NCBI RefSeq assembly: GCF_016864375.1
Contig: NZ_CP069355.1
Coordinates: 372,001-436,000 of the forward strand
Source: Microvirga sp. VF16
GTDB taxonomy: Bacteria > Pseudomonadota > Alphaproteobacteria > Rhizobiales > Beijerinckiaceae
DNA length: 64,000 bases
Reading direction: 5' to 3'
Shown: one piece after another, positions 1 to 8,122 of the stretch
Layout: each line of letters starts with the position of its first letter
Position numbering within the stretch: the stretch's first letter is position 1
Notes under the pieces: model-generated
The model's database searches: none
What the model was told of the DNA's origin: nothing
Seen by the model: the letters and a program-made list of their open reading frames with translations, nothing else
Translations under genes and position numbers: made by a program

Positions 1-330
1 TGCGAAGCTCAAACCAGCGAGCTTCAGTGTCTCCGGCAGGGCCGTCGCCAGCATGTCGGCCACAGGCTGGTCGAAGCGCAGAGAATGACCGAAGTCACCG
101 GCGAATGCGTTGCCGACCCATGTGACGAACTGCACGATCAACGGCTGATCGAGGCCGAGCTGACGGCGCATTTCGACCTGCTGTTCGTCCGGGAGACCGC
201 CCTCGAGTCCCAGAACATCGACAACATCGCCCGGCATGACGCGACACAGGAAGAAGGTGAGCGCCACGATGCAGGCCGCCTGGACGAGGCCCCCCAGAAT
301 GGGCCAGAGGATGGAAAGAACACGCCTCAC
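1..330 (-). CDS. DppB-type ABC transporter permease, 5' part only
   Basis: This is the first 110 codons of a binding-protein-dependent permease, cut by the window edge. It would be an inner-membrane subunit of a peptide/nickel-type (family 5) importer. Translation of the minus strand from a GTG at 330 gives a first membrane helix, then a DVVDVLGLEGGLPDEQQ segment and a RRQLGLDQPLIVQFVTWV segment, the usual N-terminal pattern of DppB/OppB proteins. The GTG overlaps the TGA of the upstream permease (GTGA), which fixes the start and shows translational coupling. It sits downstream of the binding protein and the DppC-like permease. ATPase genes would be expected beyond position 1. Substrate unknown. 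Confidence 0.8.
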   Translation of the reverse strand, partial: MRRVLSILWPILGGLVQAACIVALTFFLCRVMPGDVVDVLGLEGGLPDEQQVEMRRQLGLDQPLIVQFVTWVGNAFAGDFGHSLRFDQPVADMLATALPETLKLAGLSFA

Positions 331-1247
331 GGCACCACCTGCGGCAGCATTTTGAGTTGCGGATCGACCTCGGTCGTCTTCTCCGGCTCGCGTGACTCAG
401 TCCGCAATGGATCGAGCCACCGGCGAAGATGACTGCCGATAACAGAGAGGCTGAGTGTCAGAAGCACGAGGGCGAAGACCGGCACAATGACATGGGGAGC
501 ACGTTCGATGAACTTGGTCGAGTCAGCGATCATGCGACCCCAGGTCGGCGCGTCGGGCGAAGATCCAACGCCGAGGAAACTCAGCACCGACTCCGTCACG
601 ATGCAGCGCGGCAGGATGATCGCGAGTTGCGTCACCAATGCGCCCGCAATGTTGGGCAGGATGTGCCGCCACAGGATGTGCAGCGGTCCACCGCCGAAGC
701 TGGAGGCGGCTTGCACATAGTCGCGCGAGGCTTCGCGGTGATAGGCGGCGCGCGCCACATAGGCAACGAGCGGCGCGAATGAAATGCCGAGCGCAACCAT
801 GAGAGGGACCGTGCCGCTGCCGAGGCCAACGATCAGGAGCAAGGCCAGGAGAGTCCCCGGGAGAGCGCGGATGAGGTCGATCCCGGCATAAAGCGTCGCC
901 TCGGCCCAGCGGCCAAGCGAGAGAGCAAGGAGTCCGAGTCCGGCACCGATCGCAAAAGCGAGGGCGGCGCCGACGAGCGAGATGCCAATCGTTGAGCGGG
1001 CCCCATAGAGCAGCCTCGCATAGATGTCGCGCCCGAGATGGTCGGTTCCGAGCAGGAAAACCGCGCTGGGCGCCTGGTTGATCGCGAGGAGGTCCTGGTC
1101 GAGCGGAGAATTCTCCGTCAGCCAGGGGGCTGCAACGGCCCCCGCCGCGATCAGCGCGACGACGAATATCGCCAGGATGAGGCCTACTGGCCAGCGGCGG
1201 TGATACCGCCGCACGGCCATGCCCGTCATGGTAGTGAGGAAAGCCAC
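327..1247 (-). CDS. DppC-type ABC transporter permease
   Basis: Inner-membrane permease of an oligopeptide-type importer, about 306 residues. It shows an N-terminal helix, the LLGTDHLGRDIYARLLYGAR signature that follows the first periplasmic loop in DppC/OppC proteins, and the EAA loop DYVQAASSFGGGPLHILWRHILPN that contacts the ATPases. The reading frame is open to 1301 but would overlap the binding-protein gene. A GTG at 1247 is preceded by GAGGTG at good spacing just after the binding-protein stop, so that start is preferred; an ATG at 1229 is the alternative. Its stop overlaps the next permease start. It belongs to the phnA operon. Confidence 0.85.
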   Translation of the reverse strand: MAFLTTMTGMAVRRYHRRWPVGLILAIFVVALIAAGAVAAPWLTENSPLDQDLLAINQAPSAVFLLGTDHLGRDIYARLLYGARSTIGISLVGAALAFAIGAGLGLLALSLGRWAEATLYAGIDLIRALPGTLLALLLIVGLGSGTVPLMVALGISFAPLVAYVARAAYHREASRDYVQAASSFGGGPLHILWRHILPNIAGALVTQLAIILPRCIVTESVLSFLGVGSSPDAPTWGRMIADSTKFIERAPHVIVPVFALVLLTLSLSVIGSHLRRWLDPLRTESREPEKTTEVDPQLKMLPQVVP

Positions 1248-1258
1248 GATCCGGCACC

Positions 1259-2806
1259 TCAGGGAGAAACGGACGTCTGGGCGATGCCGCCACTCGCCCA
1301 ATGAGAGGCCCAGGTAAAGCCCGGCTCGTAGCCCGAGACGCCCCTGCGAACCGCGATCAGGCTCGGCGCGTGACCGAGGACGTAGAAATAGCCCTTCGCC
1401 TCGATGCGCTTCATGGCTTCGAGATACTTGGCCTTGCGCTTTGCGGCGTCGGGTTCCTGCACCCCTGCCTCGATGAGGTTGTCGAGTTCAGAGTCCTGAA
1501 TGCCGCCCCAGAGCGTCGGGTTGGGGCCGTCGCTCATCAGCCGCACAAAGCGCAGGAAGATATCGGATCGGGGCCCGGAGCCCATCGCGTTCATATCCCA
1601 GTCGTATTGACCCAGCCGCTTCTGAGCGCCGATGTCATCAAGCGCGACGTGATTCACCTTGAAACCAAGCTTGCGGACCATCTGGACAACGACCTGGGCA
1701 TAGGCATCCTGCCAGGACACGAACTCGATGGTGTGCTCGACAGGGTTCACGCCGGCCTCGGCGAGAAGCCTTTTCGCTGTGTCGAGATCGGCCTTCTTGA
1801 ACCCATCGGCATCGTGAAAGGCCTGGTCGAAATAGACATTGCCCGGCGCGACGATTTGATTGGTGACGACGCCCTTGTCGCCCCCCACGAATTTCATGAA
1901 GGCCGCCTTGTCGACCGCGAGAGCCAGAGCCTGACGCACCCGGATATCATCGAAAGGCTTGCGAGGCTTTCTGTTGTTGAAGGCGATGGAGTACCACGTC
2001 GTGTCCTTGAGGACCGTGATTTCAGCGGCGCCGGCCCCCTTCAGCGTCTCAACCTCATCGCGTTCGACAGAGATGATGTGCAGATCACCGGCGCGAAGGG
2101 CAAGACTCTTGTCACTGTCGTCCCGGAGGTTGAATTCGACCTGCTTGACCTTTGGCTGCCCGCTTTTCCAATAGTCCGCGAACGCAGGCGCCGTGAGCTT
2201 CACCTTCGGTTGCCAGGTTCCGAAAGTGAACGGTCCGGTGCCAAGCGGGGTCTTGATCGTCTCGTCCCAGCCCTCCGATTTCGGCGACAGGATCCAGAGT
2301 TCGGAGAGGAGGTTCAGGAAGGGGGAATACGGCGCGCTCAACCTGACGACGACCGTCCGGTCGTCGGGCGTTTCGATTGCGGTGACAAGCTTCATCGCGG
2401 TGACGAGCCATCCGCCTTTCACCTTCGACTTCACCCGCTCGAAGTTGGCCGCCACGTCGGCCGCGGTCATCACGTCGTCATTGTGGAACTTGACGTTCGG
2501 CCGGAGTTTGAAGGTATAGACGAGACCATCCGGCGAAACATCGAAGCTCTCGGCCAGGAACGGCTCCACGGCACCGTTGGCGGCAATCGAGGTCAGAGCC
2601 TCCACATAAGCCTGCTGGACCGCGATGCTGCCGGTATGGCGGTGCGGATCAGAGGTATCGAGGCCGAGAGTGGCATATTTCAGCACGCCTTTGCGGGTCG
2701 ATTCAGTCGCCATGCCAGGAGACGCAACCGCGATCCCGATGACAAGGCTGGCGGCACCCGCCAGCAGTGCCCGGCGGCTGGCAGTCGAAGTGATGCGGTA
2801 GGTCAT
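1259..2806 (-). CDS. Family 5 extracellular solute-binding protein (DppA-like)
   Basis: Periplasmic binding protein of the importer encoded downstream, 515 residues, a normal length for the family. The N-terminus reads TASRRALLAGAASLVIG and ends near VASPGMA, which looks like a twin-arginine signal peptide, so folded export is possible. The SBP_bac_5 core follows, with a PFLAESFDVSPDGLVYTFKLR-like region near residue 85, a DVAANFERVKSK region and a C-terminal lobe. It lies 20 bases after the alkaline-phosphatase-superfamily gene on the same strand, so it is probably cotranscribed. Family 5 proteins bind peptides, metals, opines or glycosides. The link to phnA suggests a phosphonate-containing cargo, which is inference. 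Confidence 0.85.
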   Translation of the reverse strand: MTYRITSTASRRALLAGAASLVIGIAVASPGMATESTRKGVLKYATLGLDTSDPHRHTGSIAVQQAYVEALTSIAANGAVEPFLAESFDVSPDGLVYTFKLRPNVKFHNDDVMTAADVAANFERVKSKVKGGWLVTAMKLVTAIETPDDRTVVVRLSAPYSPFLNLLSELWILSPKSEGWDETIKTPLGTGPFTFGTWQPKVKLTAPAFADYWKSGQPKVKQVEFNLRDDSDKSLALRAGDLHIISVERDEVETLKGAGAAEITVLKDTTWYSIAFNNRKPRKPFDDIRVRQALALAVDKAAFMKFVGGDKGVVTNQIVAPGNVYFDQAFHDADGFKKADLDTAKRLLAEAGVNPVEHTIEFVSWQDAYAQVVVQMVRKLGFKVNHVALDDIGAQKRLGQYDWDMNAMGSGPRSDIFLRFVRLMSDGPNPTLWGGIQDSELDNLIEAGVQEPDAAKRKAKYLEAMKRIEAKGYFYVLGHAPSLIAVRRGVSGYEPGFTWASHWASGGIAQTSVSP

Positions 2807-2826
2807 AAGTTGCTCCTTGCGAATGC

Positions 2827-4122
2827 TCAGAATTTCGATTGCAGCGGGCGGCCGTCGAGCGCGTCGGCCGGTTGCCCGAGATGGGTCAGAACGGTTGGGG
2901 CGATATCGATCGCTGAGGTCACGTCAGCGATGATGCGGCCCGGCGCAAAGCCGGCGCCGTCAAGGATCAGGAAGGGGGATTGCTCATAGCGGCCGAGCCC
3001 CCCGTGCTGGCCACAGCCCAAGCGATCCGCCTTGCCCTCGACCGGCTTCACGGCAAGGCTAAGCCCCGGTATGCCGAATTCGTTGGTTCCATCGTCGTCG
3101 GCCGCCATCGCGATGGCCAGGGTGAGCCCATCGGCTTCCGGAATGCCATGGATGGCGAAATCCGACCGCCGGATGACCTCGCCGACCCAGGTCTGTGCCT
3201 CGAGAAAGGCACGAATGGCCTCCGCCCGCTCAGCATGGCGGCGGTCGACATAGATCAACGCGGCAGTGCCATTCGGAGCGACGACCACATCGGCAGATTC
3301 CGGCGATGCTTTGAGTCCGGCCGCGACCAACTCGGCCGCGATATCGACAATGCCGGTCACTGTTTGGTGGCCATGGTCAGAACCGACGATCAGAAGGATG
3401 TCTTCGCCCGCGGCACGCGCATCGTCGACCGCCGCGATCACTTGGCCGGCATGGCCATCGACGATGTTCAAGGCTTTGAGGTGTTCGGGCGAGCCGAGCG
3501 GGCATTCATGCTGGGATGTGTCTGGATGGCCGAGCCAAGCGAGTGCGAGGGCAGGCTTTCTGGCATGCACGATCTCGTCAACGAAACGGTCGATGGTGAC
3601 GCGGTCGCCAGCGATATCGCTGCCGACCTTCAGCGCGTCCTGCCCATCGATGGGAGTGCGGCCAGGGCCATAGGAGCCGGCACGGTGATAGACGTGTCCA
3701 TGGCCGAGCGGGTCGTGCATGTACGCGGCCCCCGGCGAGACGTTGTTGAACACGATCACGCCGCCGTGCTCGGCAAGCCTCTCAGCCAGCGTCGGCTTTG
3801 CCAGCACATGGCCAGTGAGCCGCTGTTTATGCTCAAGGAATTCGGGCTTGCCAACATCATACAGATCGAGATCGTCGCCGTTCAGCAACGCGACCATGTT
3901 TCCAGCAAGGCCATGACGGGCAGGCAGACAGCCCGTCGCCATGCACGAGGAGACGACCCGCGTCACAGAGGGAAAAACCGAGCGGTGGCTGTTGCACCAG
4001 GTGGCGCGCGCTTTTAGCGCCACGAGGTTCGGCGTCAGGTCGGGCCGGATGAAATCACGGCGCAGACCGTCGAGAATGAGGACGACAACGCGCCGCCGGC
4101 TGCCCTGGACCGCGGCACTCAT
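2827..4122 (-). CDS. Alkaline-phosphatase-superfamily phosphodiesterase/phosphonatase
   Basis: A 431-residue member of the type I phosphodiesterase/nucleotide pyrophosphatase family. Visible metal and catalytic residues are Asp18 in LILDGLRRD, the nucleophile Thr54 in PSVTRVVSS, an Asp/His pair in WLGHPDTSQHE, Asp-His in VGSDHGHQTV and the last His in GQHGGLGRYEQSPF. All ligands of a two-zinc centre therefore appear present. No signal peptide is seen, so it is probably cytoplasmic. The TGA of phnA overlaps its ATG (TGATG), which fixes the start and implies coupled translation. It is a distant paralogue of PhnA and might act on a related phosphonate or a phosphate ester. The substrate cannot be read from sequence. 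Confidence 0.8.
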   Translation of the reverse strand: MSAAVQGSRRRVVVLILDGLRRDFIRPDLTPNLVALKARATWCNSHRSVFPSVTRVVSSCMATGCLPARHGLAGNMVALLNGDDLDLYDVGKPEFLEHKQRLTGHVLAKPTLAERLAEHGGVIVFNNVSPGAAYMHDPLGHGHVYHRAGSYGPGRTPIDGQDALKVGSDIAGDRVTIDRFVDEIVHARKPALALAWLGHPDTSQHECPLGSPEHLKALNIVDGHAGQVIAAVDDARAAGEDILLIVGSDHGHQTVTGIVDIAAELVAAGLKASPESADVVVAPNGTAALIYVDRRHAERAEAIRAFLEAQTWVGEVIRRSDFAIHGIPEADGLTLAIAMAADDDGTNEFGIPGLSLAVKPVEGKADRLGCGQHGGLGRYEQSPFLILDGAGFAPGRIIADVTSAIDIAPTVLTHLGQPADALDGRPLQSKF

Positions 4123-5417
4123 CACGCCTCTCCCCGCGTGCCGTTCAGCACGAAGTCAAAGATGTCGTAGTTGTAGAGTTGGTGATGGCGCGCTGTCTGG
4201 CGATAGTCGGCCTTAAGGGGATGCGAGACAATGAAGGGAACATCCCGTTCGGCGAGGCTCCCATGCGAGCGCAACCGCGTGCCGGCTAGCTCGCCGAGCG
4301 CATGCGCTCCCTTTTTGGTACCGAGCGCGACACCTTTGTTGGCGATGACGGTGACGTCACCCTCGCGCTCCATCGGTAAGTCGAAGCGGCGGCAAGCCTC
4401 CTCACGCAGGAGCGCATGCTGAATGCCAGGAATGCCGCTCAGGAACTCGCGCACCTCGTCATGATCCACATCGCCGAGAGCATGAATGCGCACGAAGCCG
4501 CCAAGCGCCCCGTGATGGCGCACGAAGGGATCGGTAATCGGGCAGATGACCTTGAGTTGTCCCTCGCCGAAGCGTTCATCCAGAAGATCGCCGAGGTAGA
4601 GAATGCTCGGCGTGCCGTCGGCGAGCGAGAGATCAGTCATCCCGTGATCGGCCACGATCCCGACGAGGGCACCGGCATCGAGCAGCGCCCCAATGCGGGC
4701 ATCGACCGCCTGCATGAAGGCGTCGGATTCGGGCGCTCCGGGCGCATGGGCATGCTGCACGAAGTCCGACAGGGACAGATATAGCAGTTCGGCCCGGCCT
4801 GCCTTCAGGAGGCGGATCCCGGCATCGAGCACGAAGAGCGACAGCTCGGGCGAATATTGATCCGGCACAGGGGCCCCGCCCTGCGCCTCATCGCCCAGAA
4901 TCCCGTGCTCGGCAAGTGTGCAGTACTTGGCCTTCTCGGCGGAGAAGGCGATCCCCTCGCATCCATCTCCGGCAAGTCCGACGGCCAGCGCCTTGCGCAG
5001 CTTGTCTTTGGCTGTGACGGCTGCGACCTTCACTCCTGCCTGAGAGAGCCGGGCCAGGATCGTCGGGGCGCTCAGTGGCCCCGCATCCGTCATCATGACC
5101 TCGGTCTTGGTGTCGCGATCGTACCAGTAGTTTCCGGAGATGCCGTGCACCTTTGGCGGAGCGCCGCAGATAATCGAGACGTTGTTCGGATTGGTGAAGC
5201 TTGGCATTGCAGAATGCGCATTGGCGTAGAAGCCTGTGCGGACCATGGCGGTGAGGCGCGGTGAGACGCCCCGAATGAGCCCATCGGCCACATACTCCGG
5301 ATCGCAGCCGTCGAAGCAGACGACCACGGTCGGCTGTCGTGGCCATTGATAGTGCCGGCCGTTCACCAAAACCGGTTGATGCCTCGAGCTCTGACCGGTG
5401 CCTTGCGGATGATGCAT
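4122..5417 (-). CDS. phnA: Phosphonoacetate hydrolase
   Basis: Hydrolyses the C-P bond of phosphonoacetate to acetate and phosphate, if the family assignment holds. The 431-residue protein has the alkaline-phosphatase-superfamily metal set: Asp36/Asp39 in VCFDGCDPEY, nucleophile Thr75 in AMPSFTNPNN, Asp218 and His222 in SLSDFVQHAH, Asp257-His258 in VADHGM and His385 in RSHGSLAE. The SFTNPNNVSIICGAPPK stretch is highly typical of phosphonoacetate hydrolases. The start has a good ribosome site (AGGGGAG). It is the first gene of a minus-strand operon and faces a LysR gene, as described for phosphonoacetate use in Pseudomonas. No PhnCDE or PhnSTUV-type importer is in view; a family 5 importer takes that place. 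Confidence 0.85.
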   Translation of the reverse strand: MHHPQGTGQSSRHQPVLVNGRHYQWPRQPTVVVCFDGCDPEYVADGLIRGVSPRLTAMVRTGFYANAHSAMPSFTNPNNVSIICGAPPKVHGISGNYWYDRDTKTEVMMTDAGPLSAPTILARLSQAGVKVAAVTAKDKLRKALAVGLAGDGCEGIAFSAEKAKYCTLAEHGILGDEAQGGAPVPDQYSPELSLFVLDAGIRLLKAGRAELLYLSLSDFVQHAHAPGAPESDAFMQAVDARIGALLDAGALVGIVADHGMTDLSLADGTPSILYLGDLLDERFGEGQLKVICPITDPFVRHHGALGGFVRIHALGDVDHDEVREFLSGIPGIQHALLREEACRRFDLPMEREGDVTVIANKGVALGTKKGAHALGELAGTRLRSHGSLAERDVPFIVSHPLKADYRQTARHHQLYNYDIFDFVLNGTRGEA

Positions 5418-5457
5418 CGTCTCCCCTTGTAATATTCATGTCATATGCATGCAGTAT

Positions 5458-5493
5458 GATCTATAAATTTAAAGTATTTATTCTTTATAGATC
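5458..5493. promoter_or_regulatory. Inverted repeat between phnA and lysR, candidate operator
   Basis: In the AT-rich 159-base divergent intergenic region there is a perfect 10-base inverted repeat, GATCTATAAA at 5458-5467 and TTTATAGATC at 5484-5493, with a 16-base spacer. LysR-type regulators commonly bind dyads in the shared promoter region of their own gene and the divergent target. This is the only strong dyad noticed there. The role is inferred from position. Confidence 0.45.
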
Positions 5494-5576
5494 AGTATAT
5501 GGCAATAATACGCATTGATGAGAAGAATAAAAGTGAATATAAGCCACACTCAGTGTGAGCCAGAGGAACAGAACTT

Positions 5577-6527
5577 ATGTCTCGATTGCCGCCGCCGAAG
5601 GCGATCATAGCGCTCGAGGCGGTGGTCAGGACCGGAAGCGTGACGGCGGCGGCCGAAGAGCTTTGCGTGACCCATAGCGCCGTCAGCAAGCAGATCCGCC
5701 AGATCGAGGACTGGATCGGCCAGCCGATGTTCGAGCCCAATCGGCGCCAGATGAACCCGACACCGGCGGCGCGGCGGATTTCCGAGGCTGCGGGCATGGC
5801 TTGGGCGCTCATAGCCGCCGCCATCGATCATGTTTCGCGCAGCCGGCAGGAGACCGAACTCAAGGTCATCGCGCCGGCAACATTCGCCATGCGCTGGCTG
5901 TTGCCGCGGCTGCCGGATTTCAACAGCAGCACGCCGTCGACGAAGATCCAGATCCGGCAAACGCACACGCCGGAGGACTGGCTGACAATGCCGTTCGATG
6001 TCACCATCCGCCGCGGCGGCCGTTGTCCGGCGCAGTTCGAACCCGTAACCTTGCTGAGCGAGCAGCTCGCGCTCGTGGCCGCGCCATCCGTTGTCGAAGA
6101 CCTGGATGCCTCTGATCCGAAAGCGCTCGCCAACCTGGTCTATGTCGAGGCGGAAACCAGGCCCGGGGAGTTGCCGTCTTGGCTGCGCCATGCGGACGTC
6201 ACGCCAGCCCACGGCATATTGAGGTTCCCGCATTTCTACATCGCGCTTGAGGCCGCTCTTGCAGGACAAGGTGCCATAGTGGCACCCATGCTTGTAGTCG
6301 AAGAACTATTGCACAAGGACTTGTTGTGCGATCTCACCCCTGCGCATCGCGTGCCTGGCCCCACCTATTGGGCGGCGGTCAATCCGGCGAGCCGGAATGC
6401 AGTCGCCGGTCGAGTGTTCATTTCCTGGCTAGAGCGGATGGCGAAAATTGCAATCTCAGACAGACAGTTACTTTCAGCTTCCAGCGCCTCGGATTCGGTG
6501 ATCTTGGAAAGACAGCTACGCCAGTAG
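5577..6527 (+). CDS. LysR-family transcriptional regulator (PhnR-like by context)
   Basis: A 316-residue DNA-binding regulator. The N-terminal winged helix-turn-helix spans about residues 5-64 and includes VTAAAEELCVTHSAVSKQIR. The LysR substrate domain follows from about residue 90, with the APATFAMRWLLPRLPDF segment typical of the GcvA-like branch. A short ribosome site (AGAGGAA) precedes the ATG. It is divergent from phnA over 159 bases that contain a 10-base dyad, so it probably controls the phosphonoacetate operon and perhaps itself. The ligand may be phosphonoacetate or a related phosphonate. This is inferred from context and from known PhnR/PhnA gene pairs. Confidence 0.85.
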   Translation: MSRLPPPKAIIALEAVVRTGSVTAAAEELCVTHSAVSKQIRQIEDWIGQPMFEPNRRQMNPTPAARRISEAAGMAWALIAAAIDHVSRSRQETELKVIAPATFAMRWLLPRLPDFNSSTPSTKIQIRQTHTPEDWLTMPFDVTIRRGGRCPAQFEPVTLLSEQLALVAAPSVVEDLDASDPKALANLVYVEAETRPGELPSWLRHADVTPAHGILRFPHFYIALEAALAGQGAIVAPMLVVEELLHKDLLCDLTPAHRVPGPTYWAAVNPASRNAVAGRVFISWLERMAKIAISDRQLLSASSASDSVILERQLRQ

Positions 6528-6673
6528 GCTTGACCGGTGATGACACGTTAACGGGGAATACTGCCGATACTCGTCAAGGGAACTTCCGTGCGGAAGGAAG
6601 CCAGCCACTTGGGCTATGCAAAAGCTGGCGTGGTCGGGCGTCTCAATGATTATACTCAATTAACGTGATGTCG

Positions 6674-6685
6674 TGGATGGCGCCC
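6674..6685. repeat. Left subterminal inverted repeat of the IS1111-group element
   Basis: TGGATGGCGCCC, the exact reverse complement of 8066-8077. It lies 60 bases before the transposase start. Confidence 0.7.
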
Positions 6686-6744
6686 TCCACCAGCGTCGGA
6701 CGTGCCAAAATGAGCAAGTCCAAGAACCGGAGAGGATCACTTCC

Positions 6745-7848
6745 ATGCCTGAGATTGCCACGATCGGCCTTGATATCACAAAGAACGTCTTCCAGCTGCA
6801 CGCGGTGGACAGGGGTGGAAAGATCGTCCTGCGCAAGGCGCTGCGTCGCAGCCAAGTCCAGGGGTTCTTCAGCAGGCTGCCGCCTCGCCTGATCGGGATG
6901 GAGGCCTGCGCGACCGCTCATCACTGGGCCCGCACGCTCGTGGGCTTCGGGCATGACGTCCGTCTGATCCAGCCCGCCAATGTCAAACCCTATCTGCGCC
7001 GGCAGAAGAACGATGCCGCAGACGCGGCGGCGATTTGTGAGGCCGTCACACGGCCGTCGATGCGCCTCGTCCCGGTCAAAAGTCCACAGCAGCAGAGCAC
7101 CCTCATGGTGCACGGCGCCCGTGATCTTTTGATTGGGCAGCGGACGGCCCTGATCAATGCCCTGCGCGGTCACTTCGCCGAGTTGGGCATCGTGGTGGCG
7201 CAAGGGGCTCGCAACACGCGCCAGCTGACTGCTTTCCTCTACGGGGAGGCCAATCCAGACTTCCCCGCGGCAGCTCGAACTGCGCTTCAGCCTTTGGCTA
7301 CGATGCTGCTCGGGATCGAGACGCAGATTGCCAGGCTAGACAAAGCCATTCTGGCGGCCCATCGCAGCGATCCAGTCAGCACGAGGCTCGCTGGCATTCC
7401 GGGCATCGGCCCGATTGTGGCTTCCTGCCTCTCGGCCAGTGTTCCAGACGCCAGGCTGTTCCAGGGCAGTCGGGAGTTTGCAGCCTCTCTCGGCCTCGTG
7501 CCCCGGCAGCATTCAACCGGCGGCAAGGCGAGGCTCGGCTCCATCTCCAAGATGGGCAATCGGCACCTGCGCAAGCTGCTCGTCGTCGGCGCACACGCGG
7601 CGCTCTACAGCATGAAGTCGGGGAAGACCAGGACGGCCCTGGCTGACCGGGCCCGGGGCCTCCTGGCCGAGAAACCGTTCAAGGTGGTGGCCGTCGCCTT
7701 GGCCAACAAGATGGCCCGGATCGCCTGGGCGGTCATGGCCAGGAGCACGGCTTACGAGCCCGGGACACTGGAGCTGCCGCGCCGGCGGCCTCATAGACGA
7801 CCAGCTCAAAACCATTCGCCCCTTGGGGCAACCCAGTTGGCACGGTGA
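6745..7848 (+). CDS. IS110-family (IS1111 group) transposase/recombinase
   Basis: An intact 367-residue DEDD recombinase. The RuvC-like N-terminal domain begins IATIGLDITKNVFQLHAVD with the first Asp, GMEACATAHHW carries the Glu, and KNDAADAAAI carries the next acidic residues. The C-terminal Transposase_20 domain includes AGIPGIGPIVASCL, and the region of the conserved Ser is FAASLGLVPRQHSTGGKA. An ATG at 6745 with GGAGAGGA upstream is preferred over an upstream in-frame ATG at 6673 that lies in the terminal repeat. A 5' fragment of a related gene occurs at 44803. It is probably still active, since no stop or frameshift is seen. Confidence 0.9.
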   Translation: MPEIATIGLDITKNVFQLHAVDRGGKIVLRKALRRSQVQGFFSRLPPRLIGMEACATAHHWARTLVGFGHDVRLIQPANVKPYLRRQKNDAADAAAICEAVTRPSMRLVPVKSPQQQSTLMVHGARDLLIGQRTALINALRGHFAELGIVVAQGARNTRQLTAFLYGEANPDFPAAARTALQPLATMLLGIETQIARLDKAILAAHRSDPVSTRLAGIPGIGPIVASCLSASVPDARLFQGSREFAASLGLVPRQHSTGGKARLGSISKMGNRHLRKLLVVGAHAALYSMKSGKTRTALADRARGLLAEKPFKVVAVALANKMARIAWAVMARSTAYEPGTLELPRRRPHRRPAQNHSPLGATQLAR

Positions 7849-8065
7849 CGATGAGATGATGTGAAGCCACCAGCGGACATGGACCGCCGGAACTGGAAAA
7901 CCCGTGGTGTCGTCTTGCGTCAGTCGAGCGCGATAATGTGAGAGGGACCAGCTCCAGCGTAAAACATCAGGGCCCGCGGTCATGTAGCACCGCGTTCAAA
8001 GGCCGGAGACATGACTGCACCCGCCCCGCTAGGCCCAAACGTCAACAACAATCACATTGCCAAAC
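7849..8065 (+). ncRNA. Candidate bridge-RNA region of the IS1111 element
   Basis: The 217 bases between the transposase stop and the right subterminal repeat contain no convincing gene. In IS110-family elements the guide (bridge) RNA that pairs with target and donor is encoded in a non-coding end, and for the IS1111 group it is expected on the right. The location is inferred from the family. No secondary structure was computed and the transcript limits are unknown. Confidence 0.3.
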
Positions 8066-8077
8066 GGGCGCCATCCA
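8066..8077. repeat. Right subterminal inverted repeat of the IS1111-group element
   Basis: GGGCGCCATCCA, the exact reverse complement of 6674-6685. Confidence 0.7.
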
Positions 8078-8122
8078 GACATGGCAGAGCCAACGCGCCT
8101 TCCCCCGATCTCGGCGACGCGA

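Larger units (their letters stand above)
6674..8077 (+). mobile_element. IS110-family element, IS1111 group (between subterminal repeats)
   Basis: The transposase gene is bracketed by a perfect 12-base inverted repeat, TGGATGGCGCCC at 6674-6685 and GGGCGCCATCCA at 8066-8077. Subterminal rather than terminal repeats mark the IS1111 group of IS110 elements, whose real ends lie a few bases outside. The two sides also share ATGTC just outside the repeat. The left non-coding end is short and the right one is about 220 bases, the layout of IS1111 elements. The element separates the phnA locus from the FecBCD cluster. Exact tips and target were not resolved. Confidence 0.75.

Noticed and set aside
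1301..2989. Long plus-strand open frame of 562 codons
   Set aside because: It is antisense to the well-supported binding-protein gene and shows no domain or ribosome site; GC-rich DNA leaves long open shadows.
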